Below, one piece after another: positions 41,478 through 49,569 of a stretch of DNA of 64,000 bases; positions within the stretch are counted from its first letter, which is position 1; each line of letters starts with the position of its first letter. The DNA lies in contig NZ_JAHWFK010000004.1 of assembly GCF_019710575.1 (NCBI RefSeq), positions 62,001-126,000 on the forward strand, written 5' to 3'. The position numbers and the translations under genes are program-made. The stretch is from Paractinoplanes polyasparticus (GTDB taxonomy: Bacteria > Actinomycetota > Actinomycetes > Mycobacteriales > Micromonosporaceae). The notes below the pieces were generated by a model that saw only the letters and a list, made by a program, of their open reading frames with translations, was not told the origin of the DNA and did not search any database.

Positions 41478-42161
41478 TCACACCTTGCCGGCTGCGCCCT
41501 TTACCGCGTCGAGCTGGTCGACCGCGGCGGGGAGGTCGGGGAACACCTCGATCGCGGCGGTGACCAGGCTCGGGTCGAACTCGTCGAGGCGGCGGACGCC
41601 GCTCTGCAGACAGGCGATGAAGCGGAGCCCCGCGCCGCCGGCGGCCACCGCGTCGCCCGGTGAGTCACCGACGTACACGCACTCGCCGGGGGTGAATCCG
41701 GTCTCGGCGAGCAGTTCGTCGAAGGCGCGCGGGTCGGGCTTGCGGAAGCGGGTGTTGCCCTGGTGGTAGGCGCCGGTCACCCGCCCGGCCAGCACGTGGT
41801 CCGGGGCCAGCATGTGCTCGATCTCGGCCTCCGCCCGGGAGGTCAGCAGCAACACCGTGCGGCCGGCCAGCACCAGCTTGTCGAGGGCCGCGAGGTTCTC
41901 CGGCGGGATCACGTCGAGCCGGCCGTCGGCCAGGTACTCCTGATGGGCGGCCGGGAACAGCTCGGCGAACCGGTGCAGATCGACGCCCGGCGACCGGCGC
42001 GGCATCGCGTCGAGCAACACCTCGCCCCACGTCGCCTTGTGCACCGCCCGCGACATCGGCGGCCGGCCCATTCGCGCCAGGACGTCGTTCACGAGATCGA
42101 ACGAGCCCGCCTCGGTCATGCACAGGGTGTCGTTGACGTCGACGATCACCGCTCGGATCAC
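41478..42161 (-). CDS. HAD-superfamily hydrolase with altered motif I
   Basis: A 227-residue HAD hydrolase with a helical cap (residues 15-90). Motif II Thr is in TVLLLTSRAEAE, motif III Lys in RFRKPDPRAFDELL and motif IV in CVYVGDSPGDAVAAGGAGLRFI. Motif I reads VIVDVNDTL: the nucleophile Asp is kept but the +2 Asp that normally acts as general acid/base is Asn. Such changes usually lower phosphatase activity or mark another reaction. The start is a GTG at 42161 that overlaps the stop of the acetyltransferase gene (GTGA), so the two form an operon. Confidence 0.85.
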   Translation of the reverse strand: MIRAVIVDVNDTLCMTEAGSFDLVNDVLARMGRPPMSRAVHKATWGEVLLDAMPRRSPGVDLHRFAELFPAAHQEYLADGRLDVIPPENLAALDKLVLAGRTVLLLTSRAEAEIEHMLAPDHVLAGRVTGAYHQGNTRFRKPDPRAFDELLAETGFTPGECVYVGDSPGDAVAAGGAGLRFIACLQSGVRRLDEFDPSLVTAAIEVFPDLPAAVDQLDAVKGAAGKV

Positions 42162-42649
42162 GGCCGCGCCCCGGCTTCGTCGAGCCGCAGGATCGTCTCC
42201 TCGATCTCGGCCCTCCGCCCGTTCGCGTACCCGGCGTCCGTACCGGTGATCGTGAATCCCGCCCGCTGCAGGACCCGCAGCGAGGCCAGATTGTCGCTCG
42301 CCGCCCGCGCGAACAGCGGCCGGACGGAGACCAGCTCCAACAGCAGTCCCAACGCCCGCCCCGCAATGCCCTGCCCCCAGTAGGCCCGGTCGATCCAGTA
42401 CGTCACCTCGGTCTCGCCGTCGATGACAAAGGCGGCGATGCTGCCGACGAGCCGCCCGTCCAGCGTGATCACCCGGTTCGTCACATCGGGGCGCGCCCGG
42501 ATCTTCGCCATGTGAGCGTCGAAGGCGCCCCGGTCGTCAGGATCCTCGGCGACGAAAGCCGCCATCCGCAGCGACTCCGGATCCCGCATCATTTCGAACA
42601 GGGCATCCAGATCAGCATCCGCGATCGGTCGCAGCGCCACCTCACCCAT
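42158..42649 (-). CDS. GNAT acetyltransferase (RimJ/RimL-like)
   Basis: A 163-residue acetyltransferase of the RimJ/L type: VALRPIADADLDALFEMMRDPES, RLVGSIAAFVIDGETEVTYWIDRAYWGQGIAGRALGLLLEL (acetyl-CoA loop WGQGIAGRA) and ARAASDNLASLRVLQRAGFTITG. It acetylates a protein N terminus or a small amine. The ATG at 42649 is followed by a normal family N terminus. It is translationally coupled to the HAD hydrolase gene. Confidence 0.9.
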   Translation of the reverse strand: MGEVALRPIADADLDALFEMMRDPESLRMAAFVAEDPDDRGAFDAHMAKIRARPDVTNRVITLDGRLVGSIAAFVIDGETEVTYWIDRAYWGQGIAGRALGLLLELVSVRPLFARAASDNLASLRVLQRAGFTITGTDAGYANGRRAEIEETILRLDEAGARP

Positions 42650-42720
42650 CGACTCTCCCCCGTCGTTTCAGCACTCGGATCCTCGACCCGAGCCCTCGCC
42701 ATGCCCTCGCCCCGGCCGTC

Positions 42721-42830
42721 GCTCAGCCTCGCTCAATTCGTCGCTCAGCCTCGCTCAAACCGACGCTCAGCCTCACTCAAACCGACGCTCAGCCTCACTC
42801 AAACCGACGCTCAGCCCCGCTCAAACCGAC
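42721..42830 (-). repeat. five 22-bp tandem repeats crossing the hydrolase stop codon
   Basis: Units at 42721, 42743, 42765, 42787 and 42809 (GCTCAGCCTC-A/G-CTCAAACCGAC, two of them identical). The stop of the alpha/beta hydrolase (42795-42797) lies inside unit 4, so the last dozen codons are repeat-derived. Since 22 is not a multiple of 3, changes in copy number upstream of the stop would change the C terminus. Confidence 0.9.
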
Positions 42831-43751
42831 GATCAGCAGCGGAGCCGCAGCCTGGACCACGCCGCGATGCGCTGCACGACCCAGCCGTCCATCGGCCGAG
42901 TCAATTGCGCACGGTACCGCCACAACCCCCGGCGGCGCGGGGTCGCGACGCAGCAGATGGGTGAGGTCGGCCGGCACCTCGCCGTCGAACACCCCGTTCA
43001 CGAGTCCGCCGATGCGTTCCACATCGGCCGGATCAACCTGGACGTCCTTGCCGCCGGTGATCGCCAGCACCGGCCGGTCGATCGCGGCCAAGCCGGCTCG
43101 CAGATCATGAGCCAGATACTCGCGCAGCCACCGGTCGGTGAGTCGTGAACGCGGCATCTGCTCGTGGCGCTCAACGGTGGACCGTCGGATCCTCTCCCGC
43201 TCGCGACGCTGACGCCGCACCAGCACCGGCCCCAGCGGCCGAACCAGCCACGGCAGCGTCGCCGCGATCCGCCGACTCTGCCAGATCATCACGTCCTCAC
43301 CCCGCTGCGCCGCCCCCGCCAGCAGCACGTATCCCGCGGCCCCGCCGAGCTCGGCCGCGACCACAGCACCCGTGGAGTGCCCGACCACAAACACTCGCTC
43401 GGGATCCACCGCAGGGTGGCCACGCAACGTCTCGAGCGCAGACGCAGCGTCGTGTACCTCGTCGTAGAACCCCGAGCTGAGATAGTCGCCGCCCGAAGCC
43501 CCCACGCCCCTCTTGTCGTACCGCAGCATGGCGATCCCCTGGCCGGCCAGCCCTTCCGCGAGCGCCTGCCCCAGCCCGAGCGACATCCCCGGCATCGCAG
43601 AGTTCCGATCGAACGGCCCCGACCCGTGCACCAGCAAGGCAGCCGGAACACTCCTACCGCCTGCGGTGGGCAGCGTGAGCGGCGCGGCCAGTCGCACCTC
43701 GCCGGAGAGAATTTCGACTGCTCGCTCTTCGTTCTCACTTCCGAGAATCAT
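42795..43751 (-). CDS. alpha/beta hydrolase
   Basis: A 318-residue serine hydrolase: oxyanion motif PAALLVHGSGPFDRNSAMPG, LRYDKRGVGASGGDYLSSGFYDEVHDAASALETL, nucleophile elbow VFVVGHSTGAVVAA, acid region VLAITGGKDVQVDP and the His probably in ADLTHLLRRD. This is the YqjL/BAAT-like esterase pattern (a family that also includes acyl-CoA thioesterase-like proteins). The last 12 residues (IVGLSGAERRFE) come from a 22-bp repeat tract. I start at ATG 43751, which avoids overlap with the divergent regulator at 43777. Confidence 0.82.
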   Translation of the reverse strand: MILGSENEERAVEILSGEVRLAAPLTLPTAGGRSVPAALLVHGSGPFDRNSAMPGMSLGLGQALAEGLAGQGIAMLRYDKRGVGASGGDYLSSGFYDEVHDAASALETLRGHPAVDPERVFVVGHSTGAVVAAELGGAAGYVLLAGAAQRGEDVMIWQSRRIAATLPWLVRPLGPVLVRRQRRERERIRRSTVERHEQMPRSRLTDRWLREYLAHDLRAGLAAIDRPVLAITGGKDVQVDPADVERIGGLVNGVFDGEVPADLTHLLRRDPAPPGVVAVPCAIDSADGRLGRAAHRGVVQAAAPLLIVGLSGAERRFE

Positions 43752-43776
43752 TGAGCCGAAGCTGACATTCTCGATT

Positions 43777-44247
43777 GTGGGAATCAATGACGGCGCTGGG
43801 ATCGCCGAAACCGTGCTGCATCCGATCCGCCTGCGGATCGTGCACGCGCTGATCGGTCGCGAACTGACCGCACGCCGGCTGAGCGCCGAACTCAGCGACG
43901 TGCCTCAGGCCTCTCTCTACCGCCATGTGGCCCGCCTGGTCGACGCCGGCGTCCTGCGTGTGACCCGCGAAGAACAGGTGCGCGGCGGCACCCAGCGCAC
44001 CTATGCCACGGTCGAGTCCGCCGTGACCCTCGGCCCCGAGGCCTTCGACGCCGCCACGCCCGCCGACCATCAGCGCTACTTCGCCGCCTTCGCCGGCGCC
44101 CTGGTGGCCGGCTTCGACCGCTACCTGCGTTCGACCGGCGCCTCCCCCGCCCCGAATCCCGGGAGCTGGCCGCCCGGATCACCGAACTCAGGCTCCCGAG
44201 AGCCTCGGCCCCCGCTGAGGCTGAACGACAGCGCGGGCCGCGTTTGA
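43777..44247 (+). CDS. winged-helix (ArsR-like) regulator, apparently C-terminally truncated
   Basis: 156 residues. A normal ArsR/HTH_20 DNA-binding part is present: AETVLHPIRLRIVHALIGRELTARRLSAELSDVPQASLYRHVARLVDAGVLRVTREEQVRGGTQRTY. The usual C-terminal ligand domain breaks off after AAFAGALVAGFDRYLR; the remainder (STGASPAPNPGSWPPGS) is low complexity. Another frame just there reads RLPRPESRELAARITELRL, which looks more like a family C terminus, so a frameshift or internal deletion is suspected. Start GTG at 43777; divergent from the hydrolase it probably controlled. Confidence 0.7.
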   Translation: MGINDGAGIAETVLHPIRLRIVHALIGRELTARRLSAELSDVPQASLYRHVARLVDAGVLRVTREEQVRGGTQRTYATVESAVTLGPEAFDAATPADHQRYFAAFAGALVAGFDRYLRSTGASPAPNPGSWPPGSPNSGSREPRPPLRLNDSAGRV

Positions 44248-44307
44248 TCCGTCCGTCATCGGGAACACTGCCCGGACAGGAGGCCCCCCATTTCAACTGA
44301 GGTAGCG

Positions 44308-44628
44308 ATGTCCCTGGAGTACCGCATCGAACGTGACGGCGACCGCGTGACCGTGATTCCGGAGGGCGACATCAGCCTGGAGACGGTCGACGTGCTGCGG
44401 GAGGTGCTCCGCGGCACTGTGGACAGTCAGAATGTGGCCTTCATCGACGTCGACATGCACGCCGTGACGTTCCTCGACTCCAGCGGGATCGGCGTGCTCA
44501 TCGCGGCCCAGCGCCTGGCAACCAACCGCGGTAGCACCCTGATGCTGCGCGAGCCGACTCCCATGGTCCGCATGGTGCTGGAGATCGCTCACCTCGACGG
44601 CCTCCTGCTTCAGGACGCCTCTGCGTGA
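44308..44628 (+). CDS. STAS-domain anti-sigma factor antagonist
   Basis: A 106-residue single STAS domain: VTVIPEGDISLETVDVLREVLRG, FIDVDMHAVTFLDSSGIGVLIAAQRLA with the phosphorylatable Ser in DSSGIG, and LMLREPTPMVRMVLEIAHLDGLL. It should be phosphorylated by an anti-sigma kinase and release a SigB/F-type sigma factor; a sigma factor of that type is at 7609 in this window, but a link is only inference. It stands ahead of a small acidic gene on the same strand. Confidence 0.92.
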   Translation: MSLEYRIERDGDRVTVIPEGDISLETVDVLREVLRGTVDSQNVAFIDVDMHAVTFLDSSGIGVLIAAQRLATNRGSTLMLREPTPMVRMVLEIAHLDGLLLQDASA

Positions 44629-44685
44629 ATGGCGGACCGCTCGGCGGGTAAGAGATCCCCGAACCAGCACCGAGGGGGGATCATC

Positions 44686-44841
44686 GTGACTGACCAGAAC
44701 CTGGATCGCGGAGCCGACGAGGAAGCCGGCGACGCGCCGGTCGAGGCCGGCGAAACCGGCGCCTCGCAGCAGAAGCCCGCCGACCGCCAAGGCCTCGAGG
44801 AGCACGACGAGGCCGACTCGGCGAGCGACACCGACGTCTGA
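44686..44841 (+). CDS. small acidic hydrophilic protein
   Basis: A 51-residue, Glu/Asp/Ala-rich protein without hydrophobic segments (TDQNLDRGADEEAGDAPVEAG, then LEEHDEADSASDTDV). The GTG at 44686 has GAGGGGGG just upstream, so I prefer it over the longer frame from 44629 that starts right after the STAS stop. It is presumably disordered. Function unknown; it is cotranscribed with the STAS gene at best. Confidence 0.55.
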   Translation: MTDQNLDRGADEEAGDAPVEAGETGASQQKPADRQGLEEHDEADSASDTDV

Positions 44842-44924
44842 TCAGCCGGCGAGCGCCTCCGCCGAGAGCGCGATGACCGGGCCTGATCGCTCTTAACCAG
44901 CTGATCGCGCGACCATCGGCGGGC

Positions 44925-46133
44925 TCACCAGTCGTGCAGGGAGCCGTCGAGGCGGCGGGCGACGGGCAGGTACTTCGGGTCGTACGGGAACCGGCCGGCG
45001 GCCTCGTCGTCGTACTCGATGCCGAGGCCGGGCTCGTCCGACGGGTACAGCATGCCGTTCTCGAGTCGGGGCGTGCCGCGGAAGACCTCGTACGTCTCGC
45101 GGGTGTGGCCCATGTGCTCCTGGATGCCGAAGTTGGGCACACAGATGTCGACGGCCACCGCGGCCGCGGTCGTCACCGGCGAGAGGTCGGTGGCCCCGTG
45201 CGAGCCCGTCCGCACGTGGTAGAGCGCGGCCAGGTCGAAGATGCGGCGCAGATGTGTGATGCCGCCCGCGTGTACGACGGTCGTACGTACGTAGTCGATC
45301 AGCTGCTCGGTGATGAGCGTCTGCACGTCCCAGATCGAGTTGAGCACCTCGCCGGTGGCGATCGGCGTCGTCGTGTGCTGACGGATCAGCCGGAACGCCT
45401 CCTGGTTCTCGGCCGGCGTCGGATCCTCCATCCAGAACAGGCGCAACTCCTCGACGCTCTTGCCGAACCGGGCGGCCTCGATCGGGGTGAGCCGGTGGTG
45501 CACGTCGTGCAGCAGGTGAATACCGAAGCCGAACTTCTCGCGCACCCGGGCCAAGTACGACGGGGCGAAATCGAGATAGGCCTCGGTGCTCCACACCTGC
45601 TCGTCCGGCCGATCGGTGGCGGCCGGCTCGTAGAACGCGCCTTTGCGCACGCCGTAGCTTCCGCTCAGCCCCGGCACGGCCGCTTGGGCCCGGATGGCTT
45701 GAAAACCCATTTCCCGGTACGCCGCCACGTCGTCGAGCAGCGACTCGACATCACTGCCGCTGGCGTGGCAATAGACCAGCACACCGTCCCGCGAGCGCCC
45801 CCCGAGCAACTGATAAACCGGCAGCCCGGCCACCTTGCCCTTGATGTCCCACAACGCGACGTCCACGGCGGCGATCGCCGTCATGGTGACCGGCCCCCGC
45901 CGCCAGTAGGCGCCCTTGTACAGGTACTGCCAGGTGTCCTCGATGCGCGCCGGATCACGCCCGATGAGCAGCGGCGCCAGGTGCTCCTCGAGATAGGCGG
46001 CAACGGCCAGCTCCCGCCCGTTGAGGGTCGCGTCACCCAGCCCCGTCACCCCGTCGGACGTGGTGATTCGAAGCGTCACGAAATTACGCCCCGGCGACGT
46101 GACCAGAACCTCGACGCGATCGATCGTTGCCAT
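44925..46133 (-). CDS. D-mannonate dehydratase-like enolase-superfamily enzyme
   Basis: A 402-residue enzyme of the mandelate racemase/enolase superfamily, ManD/RspA branch: [48 protein letters not shown], metal ligands Asp in [12 protein letters not shown], Glu in [12 protein letters not shown] and Glu in IATGEVLNS, and the catalytic His in [15 protein letters not shown]. The C terminus ([34 protein letters not shown]) is the typical ManD ending. It dehydrates D-mannonate or D-gluconate to the 2-keto-3-deoxy acid; low-activity members exist. Start ATG at 46133. Its promoter has a good inverted repeat, but the adjacent GntR gene is broken. Confidence 0.9.
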   Translation of the reverse strand: MATIDRVEVLVTSPGRNFVTLRITTSDGVTGLGDATLNGRELAVAAYLEEHLAPLLIGRDPARIEDTWQYLYKGAYWRRGPVTMTAIAAVDVALWDIKGKVAGLPVYQLLGGRSRDGVLVYCHASGSDVESLLDDVAAYREMGFQAIRAQAAVPGLSGSYGVRKGAFYEPAATDRPDEQVWSTEAYLDFAPSYLARVREKFGFGIHLLHDVHHRLTPIEAARFGKSVEELRLFWMEDPTPAENQEAFRLIRQHTTTPIATGEVLNSIWDVQTLITEQLIDYVRTTVVHAGGITHLRRIFDLAALYHVRTGSHGATDLSPVTTAAAVAVDICVPNFGIQEHMGHTRETYEVFRGTPRLENGMLYPSDEPGLGIEYDDEAAGRFPYDPKYLPVARRLDGSLHDW

Positions 46134-46150
46134 CGCATCGCCCCCTCGAG

Positions 46151-46180
46151 CACCTTGTCCGGCAACTCGTATACAAGGTG
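46151..46180 (-). promoter_or_regulatory. operator-like inverted repeat before the dehydratase gene
   Basis: Perfect 8-bp arms CACCTTGT (46151-46158) and ACAAGGTG (46173-46180), with CTCGTATACAAG overlapping the right arm (GTATAC core common in FCD-type GntR sites). It lies 18 bp upstream of the dehydratase ATG. Confidence 0.6.
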
Positions 46181-46249
46181 CCCCAGTGCGGAATGTCAAC
46201 GCCCTGTGCTTGCGCCCGTGGCAGGCAGAAATCGCCAGACCCTCTTTGC

Positions 46250-46425
46250 GACGCCGCGACGCAAGGTGCTCACCATGGAGCTCGGGCCCGGCGCGCCTCT
46301 GAGCGAGAACGAACTGGCCGCAGCTCTGGGCGCCTCCGCACTCCCGTACGCGAAAGTCTGATCCTGCTGGCCGAAGAGGGCCTGGTGCAGGTCTTCCCCA
46401 AGGTCGGCTCCTTCGTCTCCTCAGG
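46250..46425 (+). pseudogene. GntR-family regulator stub, frameshifted and truncated
   Basis: The DNA-binding half of a GntR repressor is recognisable in two frames. Frame one reads [27 protein letters not shown] (to about 46337), and the next frame continues [20 protein letters not shown] and PKVGSFVSS. One missing C in the run at about 46335-46340 (CTCCGC where CTCCCGC would keep frame) breaks the reading, giving a TGA at 46359. The ligand-binding domain is absent: the remnant runs directly into the 3' end of the convergent SDR gene. It is divergent from the dehydratase and was probably its repressor. Confidence 0.82.
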
Positions 46426-47176
46426 CCAGGAAGCCGCCGTCAACGGGAAGCACGACTCCGCTGACGTGGCTGGAGCGGTCGCTCAGCAGGAATGACGCGA
46501 CTGCGCCGACCTCGGCACCGGTGCCCGCCTTGCGCAATGGGGTCGCGGCTGTGCGAGCTTCTACGCCGCCGGGGACGGCCAGGCGGGTCTGGTCGAGCAT
46601 GGGGCTTTCGGTGGGGCCGGGGGCGATCGCGTTCACTCGGATGCCCCGGGGGCCGAAGTCGTGGGCGGCTGTGCGGGTCAGGCCGATGACGGCGTGCTTT
46701 GTTGCCTGGTAGGCACCCATTCCGGAGCTGCCGCGCAGGCCACCGATGCTGCTCATGTTGACGATGGAACCTTGAATCATCGCGCGGGCCTCCTCGCGCA
46801 GACAGAGCCAGACGCCTTTCACATTGACGGTCATGATGCGGTCGAACTCTTGCTCGGAGAGCTCGTCGAGGCGTCCGCTCTGGGTGGTGGCCGCGTTGTT
46901 GAACGCGCCGTCGAGGCGGCCGAACCGTTCGACCGTGGCGGCGACGAAGCGGGCCACGTCGGCCGCCTTCGCGACGTCGCCGGTCGTGTACGCGACCTCG
47001 TGACCGGCCAGTTCCTCGGCGAGCTCGGCCAGCGGGCGCTCGGAGCGGGCGACCAGCATCAGCGCGGCGCCGTCGGCGGCCAGGAGGCGTGCCGTGTCGG
47101 CGCCGATTCCGGCGCTCGCGCCGACGATGAGGACCACCTTGCCGGTCAGTGCCGTGTTGCCTGTCAGTGCCGTCAT
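46421..47176 (-). CDS. short-chain dehydrogenase/reductase (SDR1 of the island)
   Basis: A 251-residue classical SDR: cofactor motif [31 protein letters not shown] (NNAA variant of NNAG), catalytic Ser in [16 protein letters not shown] (YxxxK) and [15 protein letters not shown]. It uses NAD(P) to oxidise or reduce an alcohol/ketone. The N terminus [14 protein letters not shown] holds an exact duplication of TALTG by an 18-bp repeat. Its ATG at 47176 is 37 bp from the divergent DUF6282 gene, and a GntR-type site lies between, so both are controlled together. Its 3' end meets the GntR stub. Confidence 0.9.
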   Translation of the reverse strand: MTALTGNTALTGKVVLIVGASAGIGADTARLLAADGAALMLVARSERPLAELAEELAGHEVAYTTGDVAKAADVARFVAATVERFGRLDGAFNNAATTQSGRLDELSEQEFDRIMTVNVKGVWLCLREEARAMIQGSIVNMSSIGGLRGSSGMGAYQATKHAVIGLTRTAAHDFGPRGIRVNAIAPGPTESPMLDQTRLAVPGGVEARTAATPLRKAGTGAEVGAVASFLLSDRSSHVSGVVLPVDGGFLA

Positions 47177-47186
47177 GCTTGAGAAT

Positions 47187-47207
47187 ACTGTCATACAGTC
47201 ATACAAT
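47187..47207. promoter_or_regulatory. GntR-type operator, site A
   Basis: 21 bp between the divergent SDR1 and DUF6282 genes. On the minus strand it reads ATTGTATGA-CTG-TATGACAGT; the left half is identical to that of the site at 54695. It overlaps both promoters. Confidence 0.65.
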
Positions 47208-47213
47208 CTTGCC

Positions 47214-48149
47214 ATGCCCGATCAGGACGAGGTGTCGCTGGCCACGGCGCAGCCGGAGGGGTTCGACCGGCTGTTGCGCGGGGCCGTCGACGTTCATGTG
47301 CACGGGCGGCCCGACCTCTCCCCCGGCCTTCCCCACCGGGGCGACGACCTCGAGGTGGCCCGGCTGGCGCACGCGTACGGCATGGCGGGCTGGGTGCTCA
47401 AGTCGCACCTGTGGGCGACCACCGACCGGGCGCGCTCGGTTCAGGAACGCATGGCCGGCACCGGGTTCGCGGTGCACGGCAGCATCACGCTCAACCCGCC
47501 CGTGGGTGGTCTCGAGCCCGCCGTCGTCGAGCTGGCCGCCGCGCACGGGGCACGCGTCGTCTTTCTGCCGACCTGGGGCAGCGCCGCCGATGTGGGACGC
47601 GGGGGCTACATCTCCACCCTGCTCGGGCGCATCGCGCCGTCGTTCGGCGAGTATGCCGGCCGCACCGCGATCAGTCTGTGCGAAGCCGACGGGCGGTTGA
47701 CCGGGCGGGCCCGGGCCGTCATCGACGCCTGCCGGGGGCTCGGCGTTGCTCTGGCCACCGGGCACGCCTCGGTCGGTGAGAGCCGGGCCGTCGCCGCCTA
47801 TTGCGCCGGCATCGGGCAGCGACTGCTGATCACCCATCCGCTGCACTACACGACCGATCCCCTCATGTTGCGGGAACTCGCCGACACCGGGGCCTACCTT
47901 GAGTTCTGCAACGCTCCCCTGGTGCATCCGGACGCGCACCTGACCGTGCGTGACGTGCACGAGGCGCTGACCGCGGTCGGGCCGGAGCGGGCGGTCCTCA
48001 CCACCGACGTCTTCTCGCGCTGGGTGCCGCCCGAGCCGGAGTGCCTGCGGATGTTCGTCGAGCAGCTCGCCTATCTCGGCTGGGCCGACGACCAGATCGC
48101 CACCATGGTTTCCACCAACCCGCGAACGTTTCTGGGAGAGCCCGCTTGA
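47214..48149 (+). CDS. DUF6282 amidohydrolase-superfamily protein, copy 1
   Basis: A 311-residue TIM-barrel metallohydrolase-like protein. Metal-site residues appear in order: HxH in GAVDVHVHGRPDLSPG, Lys/His in MAGWVLKSHLWATTDRA, His in GVALATGHASVGES, His in LLITHPLHYTTD and Asp in RAVLTTDVFSRW. The same set recurs in the second copy at 62966. The family has no established substrate. It starts at ATG 47214, right after operator A, and is coupled to the next two genes by 4-bp stop-start overlaps (DUF6282, CMD-like, MBL). Confidence 0.82.
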   Translation: MPDQDEVSLATAQPEGFDRLLRGAVDVHVHGRPDLSPGLPHRGDDLEVARLAHAYGMAGWVLKSHLWATTDRARSVQERMAGTGFAVHGSITLNPPVGGLEPAVVELAAAHGARVVFLPTWGSAADVGRGGYISTLLGRIAPSFGEYAGRTAISLCEADGRLTGRARAVIDACRGLGVALATGHASVGESRAVAAYCAGIGQRLLITHPLHYTTDPLMLRELADTGAYLEFCNAPLVHPDAHLTVRDVHEALTAVGPERAVLTTDVFSRWVPPEPECLRMFVEQLAYLGWADDQIATMVSTNPRTFLGEPA

Positions 48150-48748
48150 GAATCGACGACGTCGACCCCGCGACCATGACCGGCGAGCAGCGGGCTCTGT
48201 ACGACATCTACACCTCCGGCAAGCGCGTCGCGCCGGACAGCCCGTTCACCCTCGTCGGCGCGGACGGGCGGCTGCTCGGCCCGCCGGCGATCTGGATAAT
48301 CAATCCGGTCTTCGGTCGGCCGCTGCAGCAGATCGGCAGCGCGGTCCGGTACGGATCGCAGATTCCGGCCCGGGCGCGAGAGATCGCGATTCTGCTCGTC
48401 GGGCATCACCACAAGAGCGCCTTCGAGCTGTACGCCCATGAGCGTGCGGGCGCCGCAGCCGGGCTCAGCGAGGCCGACCTGGCGGCTCTGGCCGACTGCC
48501 GGGAGCCTGTCGGACTGTCCGACATCGAGTCCGTCGTCTTCCGGACCACTGTCCGCATCCTCGACGCCGGAACCGTGACCGATGCCGAATTCCGCGAAGC
48601 CACCGAACTGCTGGGCGAGCCCGGACTGCTCGAGCTGACCACCATCGTCGGCTACTACAACATGGTCGCCTGGCAGCTGGCAGTCTTCGACGTCCAGCCA
48701 CCGGCAGGCGTCCAGCCGCCGGCGAGCGACGTGCGGCCGCCGGCATGA
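48146..48748 (+). CDS. carboxymuconolactone decarboxylase-family protein (AhpD-like fold)
   Basis: A 200-residue protein of the CMD family: LVGADGRLLGPPAIWIINPVFGRPLQQIGSAVRYGSQIPARAREIAILLVGHHHKSAFELYAHERAGAAAGLSEADLAAL is the usual fold, with Glu and His of the active helix but no CxxC pair, so it is not an AhpD peroxidase. It may act as a decarboxylase, isomerase or lactone-binding protein. The start is a TTG at 48146 overlapping the DUF6282 stop (TTGA), with GGGAGAG upstream. The C terminus is a threefold VQPPAG-like repeat of 18 bp units (48692-48745). Confidence 0.8.
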   Translation: MRIDDVDPATMTGEQRALYDIYTSGKRVAPDSPFTLVGADGRLLGPPAIWIINPVFGRPLQQIGSAVRYGSQIPARAREIAILLVGHHHKSAFELYAHERAGAAAGLSEADLAALADCREPVGLSDIESVVFRTTVRILDAGTVTDAEFREATELLGEPGLLELTTIVGYYNMVAWQLAVFDVQPPAGVQPPASDVRPPA

Positions 48749-49569
48749 ACTGGTCGATCCAGATTCTCGAGTACGGCTACGTCGACCGCTTCCCGGCCAG
48801 CAACCTGTTCGCGGCCCAGCCCAACGCGGGCCACCGCCGCATGCCGTACTGCTTCGGGCTTGTCCGATCGTCGGACAGGTGCATCCTGGTCGACACCGGC
48901 TTCTTCGACGCGGCGGTCCACGAACGGCTCACCCGTAAGTACGGCGAGACCCGGTGGGCCCACCCGGTCGACGTGCTGGCGCGCGTCGGCGTCGCGCCCG
49001 AGCAGGTGGACACGATCCTGTTGACGCACAATCACTTCGACCACGCCGGTTGCGTCGGCGCCTTCCCGGCGGCACACGTCTACATCCAGCGCCGGGAGAT
49101 CGATTCCTATGTGGCCGCAGCCGAGCGCGCGCACCGCTTCGAGTTCCTGACCCGGTCGTGCCAGGCCGGCCTGCCCGAGCACCTGGCCGGTCGCAGGGCG
49201 ACACTCGTCGACGGATTCGCCGAGATCGCGCCCGGCGTCGAGGTGCGCCCGGCCCACGACACCCACACCGCGGGCTCCCAGGTTGTCGCCGTCACCAACG
49301 ACTCGGACGGCGCCTGGGTCTTCGCCGGCGACAACGTCTACAGCTACGAAAACCTGGAGGGACTGCACGGTGACGGCGTCTACGCCCCGATCGCGATGAC
49401 GACCGGCAGCGCCACCACCTGGCTCACCTTCGCCGACGAGATGCTGGCGGGTGTCGGCCACGACACCCGCCGCATCCTGCCTTTCCACGAGGCCGCCGTC
49501 TGGGACCGTTTCCCGTCCACGACGTTCGACGACGGCCTGCACGTGGCAGAGATCAGAAGGCGACCTTGA
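48745..49569 (+). CDS. MBL-fold metallohydrolase (lactonase-like), copy 1
   Basis: A 274-residue metallo-beta-lactamase fold hydrolase: CILVDTGFF, the di-zinc motif LLTHNHFDHAGCVGAFP (HxHxDH), VRPAHDTHTAGSQVV and WVFAGDNVYSYENLEG, then ILPFHEAAVWDRFP. The pattern is that of the N-acyl-homoserine-lactonase-like family, whose members open various lactones. ATG at 48745 overlaps the CMD stop (ATGA). It is the last gene of the DUF6282-CMD-MBL operon. A homologous pair of genes ends the ABC operon at 62966-64000. Confidence 0.87.
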   Translation: MNWSIQILEYGYVDRFPASNLFAAQPNAGHRRMPYCFGLVRSSDRCILVDTGFFDAAVHERLTRKYGETRWAHPVDVLARVGVAPEQVDTILLTHNHFDHAGCVGAFPAAHVYIQRREIDSYVAAAERAHRFEFLTRSCQAGLPEHLAGRRATLVDGFAEIAPGVEVRPAHDTHTAGSQVVAVTNDSDGAWVFAGDNVYSYENLEGLHGDGVYAPIAMTTGSATTWLTFADEMLAGVGHDTRRILPFHEAAVWDRFPSTTFDDGLHVAEIRRRP

